From UBA9655 sp963704475 (GTDB lineage Bacteria; Pseudomonadota; Alphaproteobacteria; UBA9655), in assembly GCA_963704475.1 (NCBI GenBank), contig OY969900.1, positions 992,001 to 1,056,000 on the forward strand: a stretch of DNA of 64,000 bases, given 5' to 3'. Below the pieces are notes generated by a model. That model was not told the origin of the DNA. It did no database searches and saw only the letters and a list, made by a program, of their open reading frames with translations. Below are positions 40,701-49,968 of this stretch, piece by piece (position 1 is the first letter of the stretch; each line of letters starts with the position of its first letter). Position numbers and translations under genes: made by a program.

Positions 40701-43700
40701 ATGTTTATTACTGACCTGGCAATTAAGCGCCCTGTTTTTTCTACGGCGCTGAGCCTTATGATCATTATTATAGGTTTTCTATCCTATACAAATCTTTCTC
40801 TCCAGCAGTATCCAGAAGTGGAAGAGCCGGTCTTGACAATTGATACCCATTATCATGGAGCCGCTCCTGCCGTTGTTGAATCAAAAATCACAAATATTCT
40901 AGAAGAAACGCTGGCGAGCACGCCGGGCCTTGATTATATGGAGTCCGCGAGCAAAACAGGACAAAGTCAAATCACCCTCTATTTTAGAGAAGGGGTTTCC
41001 ATCAATGAAGCCGCTTCTGATGCACGAGAGAAAGTGAGTCAAATACGAAGTTCTTTGCCAAAAGACTGTGATGATCCTGCCATAAGCAAAAACGCTGCCA
41101 ATCAAGATCCCTTTCTGTACTTGAGTTTTTCAAGTCCCCATATCCCTGAGCTTGAGCTTTATGATTATGCAGATCGTAATCTTAAAGCTGTTTTTGAATC
41201 CTTGCCAGGTGTGGGAAGTGTGGAGCTTTGGGGGAATGCAACGACCATGCAAGTACGCCTAGATCGAGAAAAACTCAAAGCTTATAATTTGGCAGTCACC
41301 GATATCATACAGGTTCTTACACAAGAGAGTAAAGACCTGCCCGCAGGGAGCATTATAAAAGGAAAGCGGTATGTAAATATTGTTATGGAGTCTTCTTTCA
41401 ATTCACCAAAAACTATGGGAGAGCTCATCATTACGAATGATCACGGTCATCTTGTTCGGTTAAAAGATTTAGCAACCCTTCATCTTGGAAGGGACGTTAA
41501 TGAACAGGAGTCCATTTCTCGCTGTAATAAAAAGCCAACGGTTTTTCTTGCCTTTAAAAAAGCCTCGGGAGGAAATATTCTGAACATCTCAACGACTGTC
41601 TCTCATGTCTTGACCTCTCTTAAAAAAACGTTGCCTGATGGGATGAATCTGGACATGGAGTATAATAAGTCCATGTTTATTGAAGCCTCCATTAAGGCGG
41701 TTATGATGACTATTTTTGAAGCCATTGTTTTGGTTCTTCTTATTATCCTTTTCTTTCTTCACTCACCAAGAGCTGCTTTAATTCCTCTTCTGACGATTCC
41801 TGTATCGCTGATTGGGTCATTTGCATTTTTGTATGCTTTTCATTGTTCTCTTAATACCATTACCCTTTTGGCTATGGTTCTTGCGATTGGTCTTGTTGTG
41901 GATGATGCCATTGTTGTTCTTGAAAATATTCATCGTCATATTGAACGGGGATTGACGCCTCTTGAGGCTGCCTTTAAGGGAGCGCGAGAAGTTGGTTTCG
42001 CCGTTATTGCCATGACCATCACGTTAGCGAGTGTTTATACACCTATCGCTTTTGCCCAAGGATTGACAGGAAAATTATTTGCAGAATTTGCGGTCTCTCT
42101 TGCGGGGGCTGTTCTCATTTCAGGGGTTGTGGCGTTAACCCTTTCCCCGATGATGTGTGCAATGCTTCTGTCTTCAAAGAAAAAAGAAAATAGACATAAA
42201 GTTTCAAGGCTGATTGAAGAGGGGATTACAAAAGTGGAAGAGGGGTATCAAAAAGCCCTGCAAAAAGCTTTAACCTACCCTAAAGTTCTATCAGGGTTTT
42301 TGCTCCTCGTCTTTCTGAGTGGCATTTTTCTTTTTACAAAACTTCCCTCCGAAATGGCGCCTCAAGAAGATGAAGGGGTTATTCTCTCTGTCGTTCATGG
42401 CCCTGCAAATGCAACGCTCGAGACCATGTTTTCTTATGCACAAAAATTAGAAACGCTTTTGACATCAATCCCAGAAAGTCAAGGGAGTTTTACAGTTACG
42501 CGTCGGTCAGAAGTTTTTGGGGGCGTGACCCTCAAACCTTGGGGAAAACGTAAACGAAGCTTTCTAGAGATTTTCGCGGATCTGGATAGACAAGCAAAAT
42601 CCATCGCTGGTGCACAGGTGAATATTTTCCCGCCCCAAGGTCTTATGACGGGAGGACAATCTGGACTTCAAATGGGGATTAAGACGACAGGAAGTTATGC
42701 AACTCTTGAAAAAGATATGGATAAGCTTGTCAAAAGAATAAAGGAGTTTCCTTGCTTTGCCTTTGTCTATCATGACCTGTTTGTAGGGGTCCCACAACTC
42801 AACGTTACCATCGATCGCAAGAAAGCAGCTCTTTTAGGGGTAAAAGGGGACGATATTGCGGAAACCCTTTCTATCATGCTGAGCGGTCATCGTACGATTA
42901 CATTTGAAAAAGAAGGGAAACATTACAAGGTTGTGATCCATGCGCTCGATACGCAAAAACATGATTTGCGCGATGTTGGAAATTTTTATGTCAAATCTGA
43001 GACATCTCAGACTCTCTTGCCTTTAAGTAATTTCATCACAATAGCGGAAACGGCAGTACCAACTGAACTTAAACACTTGAATAAAATGCGGTCTTCAACC
43101 TTGAGTGCCAACTTAATGCCGGATTGTCATATGGAGAAAGGACTCACTCTCATAACGCAGGCGATGAAAGAAACGCTTCCCCCTACGTTTCAATGGGAGG
43201 CTCTGGGCAATCTCCGGAAGTTTCTGGACTCACAAGGCGAGATGTATATGATGTTCTGCGCGGCGCTTCTTTTTATCTACCTTGTTCTTGCCATTCAGTT
43301 TGAAAGTCTTTTAGACCCGCTTTTGATTATGGTGACAGTTCCCCTTTCCATGACGGGGGCGCTTTTAGCTCTTTATCTCGCGGGCGGAACGTTGAACATT
43401 TTTAGCCAAGTGGGTTTGATTACCCTAGTGGGTCTCATCACAAAACATGGCATTTTGCTTGTGGAGTTTGCCAATAAGCAGCGGAAAGAGGGCCTTTCTG
43501 TTGTTGATGCCGCCCTTCAAGCAACACGTATGCGCTTGCGGCCGATTCTGATGACAACCGGGGCGATGGTTTTGGGATCAATCCCCCTTGCCCTTGCAAG
43601 TGGGGCGGGAGCTGAAAGTCGACAACAAATTGGCTTAGTTTTGGTTGGAGGTCTTTTAGGCGGTACCTTCTTTACCCTTTTTGCCGTTCCTTTTGTGTAT

Positions 43701-43748
43701 ACGATGGTAAAGGGGAGAAAAATAAAATTTCCTTATGTGCAGAGGTAA
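40701..43748 (+). CDS. RND multidrug efflux transporter (AcrB/HAE1 type)
   Basis: A 1015-residue, 12-helix proton-driven exporter. It opens FITDLAIKRPVFSTALSLMIIIIG; QQYPEVEEPVLTI, LPGVGSVELWG and the helix-4 proton relay AIGLVVDDAIVVLENIHRH with two Asp residues follow. The second half repeats the fold (GLITLVGLITKHGILLVEFAN). It starts 14 bp after the adaptor and forms a tripartite pump with it; no TolC-type gene is adjacent. Substrate unknown. The stop lies within a direct repeat GTGCAGAGGTAATT. Confidence 0.94.
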   Translation: MFITDLAIKRPVFSTALSLMIIIIGFLSYTNLSLQQYPEVEEPVLTIDTHYHGAAPAVVESKITNILEETLASTPGLDYMESASKTGQSQITLYFREGVSINEAASDAREKVSQIRSSLPKDCDDPAISKNAANQDPFLYLSFSSPHIPELELYDYADRNLKAVFESLPGVGSVELWGNATTMQVRLDREKLKAYNLAVTDIIQVLTQESKDLPAGSIIKGKRYVNIVMESSFNSPKTMGELIITNDHGHLVRLKDLATLHLGRDVNEQESISRCNKKPTVFLAFKKASGGNILNISTTVSHVLTSLKKTLPDGMNLDMEYNKSMFIEASIKAVMMTIFEAIVLVLLIILFFLHSPRAALIPLLTIPVSLIGSFAFLYAFHCSLNTITLLAMVLAIGLVVDDAIVVLENIHRHIERGLTPLEAAFKGAREVGFAVIAMTITLASVYTPIAFAQGLTGKLFAEFAVSLAGAVLISGVVALTLSPMMCAMLLSSKKKENRHKVSRLIEEGITKVEEGYQKALQKALTYPKVLSGFLLLVFLSGIFLFTKLPSEMAPQEDEGVILSVVHGPANATLETMFSYAQKLETLLTSIPESQGSFTVTRRSEVFGGVTLKPWGKRKRSFLEIFADLDRQAKSIAGAQVNIFPPQGLMTGGQSGLQMGIKTTGSYATLEKDMDKLVKRIKEFPCFAFVYHDLFVGVPQLNVTIDRKKAALLGVKGDDIAETLSIMLSGHRTITFEKEGKHYKVVIHALDTQKHDLRDVGNFYVKSETSQTLLPLSNFITIAETAVPTELKHLNKMRSSTLSANLMPDCHMEKGLTLITQAMKETLPPTFQWEALGNLRKFLDSQGEMYMMFCAALLFIYLVLAIQFESLLDPLLIMVTVPLSMTGALLALYLAGGTLNIFSQVGLITLVGLITKHGILLVEFANKQRKEGLSVVDAALQATRMRLRPILMTTGAMVLGSIPLALASGAGAESRQQIGLVLVGGLLGGTFFTLFAVPFVYTMVKGRKIKFPYVQR

Positions 43749-43823
43749 TTGTGTGCAGAGGTAATTGCAAAATTATTTCCCCGGTTGTCATCATCGGGCT
43801 ATAATACCATTTATAAAAAATAG

Positions 43824-44348
43824 TTAGCATAATTTAGCCCAGCTTCGCTGACAAAGGGACGCGATTTCATTTGGATTTTTTATCCATGTATTCCAAGCTT
43901 TACAGGCAATATCTGCTATTTCTTCGGTTGATTGATAAACTCGATTATTAAAGAATCTGTCTTTAAGAACCCTCCAAACTGACTCTTGTGCATTTAACTC
44001 AGGAGAATAAGGAGGTAGATAAAGAATGCTGATATTCTCTGGAATTCGAAGCAACTGATTGATATGCCAACCTGCTCGGTCCATAACGATTACTCCATGC
44101 TTTCCGATCGGAATATGAAGAGATATTTCTTCCAAATGAAGTTGCATCGCCTCTCCATTTGCAGTTGGGGCAATAATGGCAGCTGCTGTCTGCGCTTCAG
44201 GACAAATAGCTCCAAAGATGTATTGGTACATAAACTGTTGTTGCCTAACAACGCGTGGTCTTGTGCCCTTTTGCGCCCACAGGCGACTCAAAGATCCCTG
44301 TTGTCCTATTCTGGTTTCATCTTGGAACCAAACCTGCACTTTATCCAA
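43824..44348 (-). CDS. IS630 transposase, C-terminal frame (DDE domain)
   Basis: 174 residues from the ATG of MDKVQ-like VQVWFQDETRIGQQGSLSRLW, which carries the first catalytic Asp. VIVMDRAGWH holds the second and YLPPYSPELNAQESVWRVLKDR holds the final Glu of the DDE triad. The reading frame is open further upstream to the A6 slip site. All three acidic residues are intact, so a frameshifted full-length product could be active. Confidence 0.88.
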   Translation of the reverse strand: MDKVQVWFQDETRIGQQGSLSRLWAQKGTRPRVVRQQQFMYQYIFGAICPEAQTAAAIIAPTANGEAMQLHLEEISLHIPIGKHGVIVMDRAGWHINQLLRIPENISILYLPPYSPELNAQESVWRVLKDRFFNNRVYQSTEEIADIACKAWNTWIKNPNEIASLCQRSWAKLC

Positions 44349-44391
44349 AGGGGTCCCCTCTGGAATGGCTTCTAAAACAAGTGAGCTAAAC

Positions 44392-44883
44392 TCATTTTTT
44401 AAAAGAATCTTGGAGATTTTTATCTGCCTTAGGGTGAACCGACCTTGCTGTAATCCAGGAATATCCTAATCGATGCAACAGGGGATATATGCCTGATAGG
44501 CCGTACTCCACTTTAAATTTCGATTGAATAAGACCCCTTATGTCTTCGGCTCTTAAGCGCCCACCTTTTAAAGAGTCCGTAAGGCCCGCAATCTCATCTT
44601 TGAGCTGAACCTCATCAAGAGCAGAAAGCTTTGAGTTTCGGCCCCTTCCTGGACGAATTGATAGCAAGCTATCCATACCCCCTTCCGCATATAAATGGAT
44701 CCACTCTCTAATTGTGTATTCCGTTTTTAAAAGCAATGAGGCTGTTTCTTTTACGCTCTTACCCTCCTGAATATACCGGAGAGCCAGCAGCCTCAGCCCT
44801 TGTTTCTTCTGGCCATGAGTCTTGTATAGAGCCTTAAAATCTTCTTTCTCAAAGTACTGGGGGAGATGGAGGGGACGTGCCAT
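44392..44883 (-). CDS. IS630 transposase, N-terminal frame (HTH)
   Basis: 163 residues: helix-turn-helix DNA-binding part (LRLLALRYIQEGKSVKETASLLLKTEYTIREW, GRGRNSKLSALDEVQLKDEI, and winged-helix YGLSGIYPLLHRLGYSW). It ends at DSFKK followed by TGA in an A6 run. Deleting one A from the run joins it to the downstream DDE frame as FKNEFSSL, which matches the continuous IS630 transposase. Confidence 0.85.
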   Translation of the reverse strand: MARPLHLPQYFEKEDFKALYKTHGQKKQGLRLLALRYIQEGKSVKETASLLLKTEYTIREWIHLYAEGGMDSLLSIRPGRGRNSKLSALDEVQLKDEIAGLTDSLKGGRLRAEDIRGLIQSKFKVEYGLSGIYPLLHRLGYSWITARSVHPKADKNLQDSFKK

Positions 44884-44977
44884 TTTCTGACCTTCTTGTT
44901 ATTCCTGAAGATCAGTATATTATATCATCTAATTTTTGTAAATGGTATAAGTTCTTGATTTGCAATGCAAATCTTAT

Positions 44978-45112
44978 ACCACTTATCAATCAAGTGGCAG
45001 ACAAAACTGGGTTGCTTCGTCGCCTTTGGCTCCTCGCAATGACGCCAATTTCCGTCATTGCGAGCGAAGCGAAGCAATCCAGAATATCCACCTATTGAAA
45101 ATGCGAAATGGT
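44978..45112. repeat. 135-bp MITE (family C), copy 3
   Basis: Same ends and core as the copies at 20578 and 21317. It lies 30 bp from the IS630 element and shares its TACCA outer sequence. Confidence 0.9.
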
Positions 45113-45113
45113 A

Positions 45114-45225
45114 TTAGAACTTCTTCGTCGAGGATCTCCTCAAAAGAGGCAAGATCCTCGGTTCAAGAAAAGGTAATGTTTTCCTTCGAAAAACAAACCT
45201 TTTCTAGCCCAAGGATGACAAGGGT
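45114..45225. repeat. Hairpin repeat words after the secretin gene
   Basis: GATCTCCTCAAAAGAGGCAAGATC and AAAAGGTAATGTTTTCCTTCGAAAAACAAACCTTTTC-type inverted repeats, related to those at 24483 and 34495. They lie just downstream of the minus-strand secretin gene and may form its 3' hairpin. Confidence 0.6.
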
Positions 45226-45236
45226 TGGTTGAATTT

Positions 45237-47153
45237 TTAATAATATAAAAAGCTTTCCAGCTCATCAAGCTTATTAAGCGTCGTAGGTTCCCAACCCCAG
45301 CTTGGAGGAAGAACGTCACCTGTTCGAAACTCGTAGTAAATCATTGGATCGTTCCTGAGGTATTGAAAAGCAGAAACCATGTTCGAACTAGGGTTGAACC
45401 AATCTGGATTTCGAGTTTCAAGTTCTTTGAGGTAAGAGTCCCTACATTCTCTTGACATGGCACGATCAACAGCACTTTTTACAAGATCTGGGGAACGCGG
45501 TGTAATCATATACATAACTGAGCGACGTATAAAACCCGTCGTTTCATTAGAAAACAGGTATTGAAGACCCGGAATATCTTCAAGACCTGGAAAGCCATTC
45601 TTTTGAAATGTCTCAAACCGCTCATACATACCACCTAACATTAACGTTTCTCCCATACGTATTTTTACAAAGGTATTAATGTTTGTTTTTGTAACCGAAA
45701 CTGTAGCGTTGGTAATTTGAGCATTTGCTGAAGTAAGAGCACCCTCAATCCCGATATTTAAAGTCAGCAGGTCGCCCTCTAAAGATTCTGGCGTAATCGT
45801 AAGAGTAGTTCCTACAGGGTATTTTACAAGAGTTCCGGAATATGCTCCCGTAAGCCCAGCAATAAGCTCTTGCCCTGAGAAAAAAGTAGATTGCTTCTTG
45901 AGAAAAGTCATTAAAGACGGACGACTTATGAGTTCTGTACGATTTACCGAAGCATTCGCAATATTAAGAAGATAGCTTACCCCCGATAACGTAATCCCTG
46001 TCGAAAATATATGGCCTGAAACTCCACCAGCATTACTCAGAGCCACAGTTGACGGTGCAAGTAGTGTAGGAGTAGTAATGCTGCTGTTAGTGATAGTGCT
46101 AGTTGTGTTGGTAACGGTGTCAGTACCTTTACCTGGAGCAAGAGCGCTACTTGCAGCTCCTCTAAGCCTTCCAGTAAAACTTGAAAAACCCGTTGGAGCA
46201 AGCGTAACTGAAGCGGCATTTAGAATATTGTTTCCCTTAGTTGTATTATTGTCCTCTTCCATCCGTAGAAGATAGCAATCTATAATAATTTGTGGGCTAT
46301 TCTTCGTTTGTGCGTTCTGCTTGTCCTTCTCTCGGCTTTCTGCGATATCTTTTCCTTCTTCAGCTGAATGAGAATCAAAAAGAGGCGGGGGTGGAGGCGG
46401 AAGAGATGATGTCGCCGCCGCAAGTCGAACTTTTCCGCTATTATAAACAGAAGACCAATCATTCAACCGACTAGACACATAGGCGACAGCAGGATCATCC
46501 CCTAGTTTTTTCTTGAAAATAGCAAAATGTTTTTTAGCTGTCTTAATATCGCCTAAGGCCGCATAAATCATAGCCGCAGAGCGATGAATTAAGGCATCTT
46601 CTGGTTTTAATTTTACCGCTTGTGTAATCGCAGACAGAGCCGTTTTAATATCGTAATTATAGTAAGAAGCTGCTGCAAGCTCATGCAAAAGGTTTGCATC
46701 ATTGGGTTTGAATAAAAGTGCGTTTGCGAAAAGTTCTTGGGCCGCATCATACTCTTTTGCATTATATCTTAACTTTGCCAGCTGAACGATGGCAAAAACG
46801 TTGGAAGGTTCAAGATTTATAGCCCCTTGATATCCAATAGCTGCAAGCTCAAGACTTGTTCCATCTCCATTTTCTGCTAATTTCTCATAGGCAATACCAT
46901 TAAGAATGTGGAAAACAGCACTTGTTGGATGAGATTGGAGAGATGCATTAATAACTCTAGAAGCTTCCTGGTATTTCCCCTCTTTCAAAAGTTGAAACGC
47001 CTGCAGAACCGCAGGGGATACCTGCCTTTTAGATTTAAGAGAAGAAAAAGGCGCCTTCCCTTTAAGAGTTGCATATGTTTGAGGAGTTTCACAGGAAGTA
47101 AGGCTAACTCCACATGCTAAAAGTGCGCTTATATATCGTTTTTTTAAAATCAT
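45237..47153 (-). CDS. TPR-secretin fusion lipoprotein
   Basis: 638 residues from the ATG at 47153, chosen for AGGAG upstream and a lipoprotein signal (ILKKRYISALLACGVSLTSC, lipidated Cys near 21). Residues about 45-215 are tetratricopeptide repeats (LLKEGKYQEASRVINASLQ, GYQGAINLEPSN, AQELFANALLFKPND, ALSAITQAVKLKPED). After a PPPPPP linker comes a secretin-type region with LSGVSYLLNIANA, RPSLMTFLKKQSTFFSGQEL, GTTLTITPE, IRMGETLMLGGMYER and the signature FPGLEDIPGLQYLFSN. It is likely an outer-membrane pore of a type II/Tad-like system, yet no pilus or secretion gene is nearby. Confidence 0.8.
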   Translation of the reverse strand: MILKKRYISALLACGVSLTSCETPQTYATLKGKAPFSSLKSKRQVSPAVLQAFQLLKEGKYQEASRVINASLQSHPTSAVFHILNGIAYEKLAENGDGTSLELAAIGYQGAINLEPSNVFAIVQLAKLRYNAKEYDAAQELFANALLFKPNDANLLHELAAASYYNYDIKTALSAITQAVKLKPEDALIHRSAAMIYAALGDIKTAKKHFAIFKKKLGDDPAVAYVSSRLNDWSSVYNSGKVRLAAATSSLPPPPPPLFDSHSAEEGKDIAESREKDKQNAQTKNSPQIIIDCYLLRMEEDNNTTKGNNILNAASVTLAPTGFSSFTGRLRGAASSALAPGKGTDTVTNTTSTITNSSITTPTLLAPSTVALSNAGGVSGHIFSTGITLSGVSYLLNIANASVNRTELISRPSLMTFLKKQSTFFSGQELIAGLTGAYSGTLVKYPVGTTLTITPESLEGDLLTLNIGIEGALTSANAQITNATVSVTKTNINTFVKIRMGETLMLGGMYERFETFQKNGFPGLEDIPGLQYLFSNETTGFIRRSVMYMITPRSPDLVKSAVDRAMSRECRDSYLKELETRNPDWFNPSSNMVSAFQYLRNDPMIYYEFRTGDVLPPSWGWEPTTLNKLDELESFLYY

Positions 47154-47260
47154 GGCAACTCCTGAATTGCCTCGCATTTTAACTGTTTTTTAACTAAAGT
47201 CAAATTAATTAATCGAACTTTTTAGAGTTGTCATCCTCAATCAAATGCTAAGGTTCATCT

Positions 47261-47306
47261 AAAATTGAGATAAAGTGAGCGGTAAAGACCTCTCACCTTA
47301 TCTCAA
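47261..47306 (-). terminator. Intrinsic terminator overlapping the clpB stop codon
   Basis: Minus strand: TTGAGATAAGGTGAG pairs with CTCACTTTATCTCAA (47292-47306 with 47265-47279) across a 12-nt loop and is followed by TTTTAG. The clpB stop codon TGA (47293-47295) is part of the stem. Confidence 0.75.
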
Positions 47307-49860
47307 GCCCACCTTTTCCGACAGTCACGAGTACTTTTTGCCCATCATGGATCTTGCCTTCTAAAATTTGAGTCGCAAGTGGATTTTGAAGCTCGCGTTG
47401 GATAACACGTTTCAAGGGCCGCGCCCCATAGGCAGGATCATACCCTTGATCCCCCAGCCATGTGAGTGCCAAATCATCCACCTCAAGGGTAATCTTTCGG
47501 TCTTTCAAGAGCTTCAAGAGATGTTGCAATTGAATCTTTACAATCCCATTCATATCTTCTCGAGAAAGGCGTCGGAAAAGCAAAATCTCATCAATGCGAT
47601 TAAGGAATTCAGGTCGGAAGGAGGCCCGTACCACCTCCATTACCTGCGCCCTCACCTTCTCAGAGGGGTCTCCTTGATGTTCGCTCAAGATAGCACTTCC
47701 AAGGTTTGAGGTCATAATAATAAGGGTATTCCGAAAATCAACCGTTCGCCCCTGTCCATCTGTGAGTCGCCCATCATCAAGAACTTGGAGCAAAATATTA
47801 AATACATCCGGGTGTGCTTTTTCGACTTCATCAAAGAGAATAACCTGATAGGGGCGTCTACGTACGGATTCTGTTAAGCTTCCCCCTTCTTCATATCCAA
47901 CGTATCCAGGAGGGGCTCCAATGAGGCGCGACACTGAATGCTTTTCCATAAACTCGGACATATCAAGACGTGTCATGGCTGTGTCATCATCAAAAAGAAA
48001 TTCAGCCAACGCCTTGCAAAGTTCCGTTTTTCCCACACCTGTGGGGCCTAGGAAGAGAAAAGAGCCAATTGGATGATTTACATCTTGTAGACCTGCCCGC
48101 GCACGCCTTACGGCTTGGCTAACAGCAATCACAGCCTCATTTTGCCCCACCACACGCTTTTGAAGATTTTCTTCCATTTTAAGGAGTTTATCACGTTCTC
48201 CTTCCAGCATTTTATCGACAGGAATCCCTGTCCATTTTGATACAATCGCTGCAATATCATTATCCGTGACTTCTTCTCGAAGGATATGCTGCTGGGTGTG
48301 GTGGGATTCTTCCTCAAGTCTTTTCTCAAGATTGGGAATGATGCTGTACATCAACTCTCCCGCACGCGCTAAATCACCGCGCCTTCTCGCAATTTCAAGC
48401 TCATTGCGGCTTTTGTCGAGAATCTCTTTGACCTTTTGGGATCCCGCTAACTTTTCTTTTTCGGCAAGCCACGCAGACGTTAACACATTGGTTTCGGACT
48501 CAAGATCAGCAAGTTCTTTTTCCAATTTTTCTAAGCGATCTTTAGAGGCCTGATCTTTTTCTTTTTTTAACGCTTCTCGTTCAATTTTAAGCTGGATAAT
48601 GCGACGATCAAGCTCATCAATTTCTTCCGGTTTAGAGTCAACTTCAATCCGAAGACGACTTGCCGCCTCATCCACCAGATCAATGGCTTTATCCGGCAAA
48701 AATCGGTCTGTAATATAGCGATTCGACAATGTTGCAGCCGCTACAATCGCTCCATCTGTAATACGAATCCCATGGTGAAGTTCATATTTTTCCTTGAGTC
48801 CCCGCAGAATAGAAATCGTATCCTCAACAGTCGGCTCCCCTACAAACACGGGCTGAAACCGCCGCGCAAGGGCCGCATCTTTTTCGATATGTTTACGATA
48901 TTCGTCAAGGGTTGTGGCACCGACACAATGCAGCTCTCCCCGCGCAAGAGCGGGTTTGAGCATATTGGATGCATCCATAGCACCTTCCGCCTTCCCAGCC
49001 CCTACAAGGGTGTGAAGCTCATCAATAAAGAGAACCATATCTCCTTGGCCGTGGGTAATTTCTGACAGAACAGCTTTAAGCCGTTCTTCAAACTCTCCCC
49101 GATATTTAGCCCCTGCGATTAAGGCTCCCAAATCAAGGGACATCAGCGAAATGCCTTTTAAGGCTTCAGGAACATCCCCCTTAACGATACGGTGAGCAAG
49201 ACCTTCTATAATAGCGGTTTTCCCGACACCTGGCTCTCCAATCAGGACAGGATTGTTTTTTGTACGACGTGACAGGACCTGAATGACGCGTCGAATTTCC
49301 TCATCACGACCAATAACTGGATCCAGTTTTCCAGATCGTGCAAGAGCCGTCAGGTCAGTTGCATACTTCTTTAGCGCATCATATTGGGATTCCGCCGTTG
49401 CTGAATCCGCCCGACGACCTTTGCGCATGGCTTCAATCGCTGTTTTAAGTTTTTCAGGGGTTGCTCCTGCGTCTGTGAGGATTTTTCCAGCGTCTGTATC
49501 TTTTGACAGGGCAAGCGCATATAGCAGAAATTCAACGGTGACGAAACTGTCCCCTGCTTTTTTGGCTTCATTTTCGGCCAATTCAAAGACTTTAGCTGTT
49601 TCAGGAGCAAGAAAGACTTGCCCTGCTCCACTGCCACCTATTTTGGGAAGGCGGTTGAGATCTTCCGTCGTGCGTTCAAGGGCTTTTTCAGGGACGCCTC
49701 CTGCCATTTTAATAAGCGTCGCACACAAGCCCTCCTCGTCATCTAACAAGACTTTTAGAAGGTGAAGAGGAAGAATACGTTGATGCCCCTCTCGCTGCGC
49801 CAGTGTTTGAGCGGACTGAATAAATCCCCGGGATCTTTCTGTGTATATGTCAATGTTCAT
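47293..49860 (-). CDS. clpB: ATP-dependent disaggregase ClpB
   Basis: An 855-residue Hsp100 chaperone that rescues aggregated proteins with DnaK. In order: Clp N domain (SRGFIQSAQTLAQREGHQRI), NBD1 Walker A GEPGVGKTA and Walker B LFIDELHTLVGAG, the long coiled-coil middle domain (KIEREALKKEKDQASKDRLEKL), then NBD2 with GPTGVGKTE, LFDEVEKAHPDVFN and the C-terminal YDPAYGARPLKRVIQ. The middle domain distinguishes it from ClpA. AAGGA precedes the ATG and a candidate heat-shock promoter lies upstream. Confidence 0.96.
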   Translation of the reverse strand: MNIDIYTERSRGFIQSAQTLAQREGHQRILPLHLLKVLLDDEEGLCATLIKMAGGVPEKALERTTEDLNRLPKIGGSGAGQVFLAPETAKVFELAENEAKKAGDSFVTVEFLLYALALSKDTDAGKILTDAGATPEKLKTAIEAMRKGRRADSATAESQYDALKKYATDLTALARSGKLDPVIGRDEEIRRVIQVLSRRTKNNPVLIGEPGVGKTAIIEGLAHRIVKGDVPEALKGISLMSLDLGALIAGAKYRGEFEERLKAVLSEITHGQGDMVLFIDELHTLVGAGKAEGAMDASNMLKPALARGELHCVGATTLDEYRKHIEKDAALARRFQPVFVGEPTVEDTISILRGLKEKYELHHGIRITDGAIVAAATLSNRYITDRFLPDKAIDLVDEAASRLRIEVDSKPEEIDELDRRIIQLKIEREALKKEKDQASKDRLEKLEKELADLESETNVLTSAWLAEKEKLAGSQKVKEILDKSRNELEIARRRGDLARAGELMYSIIPNLEKRLEEESHHTQQHILREEVTDNDIAAIVSKWTGIPVDKMLEGERDKLLKMEENLQKRVVGQNEAVIAVSQAVRRARAGLQDVNHPIGSFLFLGPTGVGKTELCKALAEFLFDDDTAMTRLDMSEFMEKHSVSRLIGAPPGYVGYEEGGSLTESVRRRPYQVILFDEVEKAHPDVFNILLQVLDDGRLTDGQGRTVDFRNTLIIMTSNLGSAILSEHQGDPSEKVRAQVMEVVRASFRPEFLNRIDEILLFRRLSREDMNGIVKIQLQHLLKLLKDRKITLEVDDLALTWLGDQGYDPAYGARPLKRVIQRELQNPLATQILEGKIHDGQKVLVTVGKGGLEIR

Positions 49861-49910
49861 TGGGTATCCTTTTATTTATTCCCCGTTTTATGCAAAAGGG
49901 TTCTTTCTTT

Positions 49911-49941
49911 TTATATTGTGCGTTCAGTTTAGTAAAACAAG
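49911..49941 (-). promoter_or_regulatory. Possible sigma-32 promoter of clpB
   Basis: Minus strand: CTTGTT (49936-49941), 15 bp, then CACAATATA, about 60-90 bp before the clpB ATG. This partly resembles the alphaproteobacterial heat-shock consensus (CTTGAA, then a CCCATAT-like box). The match is imperfect. Confidence 0.35.
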
Positions 49942-49968
49942 AGGGAAGGATTAAAAAATAGGTTGAAG

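Larger units (their letters stand above)
43807..44945 (-). mobile_element. IS630-family insertion sequence
   Basis: About 1139 bp flanked by TA on both sides (43805-43806 and 44946-44947), the expected IS630/Tc1 target duplication. The ends CCATTTATAAAAAATAGTTAG and CCATTTACAAAAATTAGATG are inverted repeats of about 20 bp with few mismatches. It carries two transposase reading frames. It inserted just after the RND operon, next to a MITE whose ends also begin TACCA. Confidence 0.88.

Noticed and set aside
49283..49765. 160-codon plus-strand ORF
   Set aside because: Antisense to the clpB N-terminal region; shadow of a highly conserved gene.
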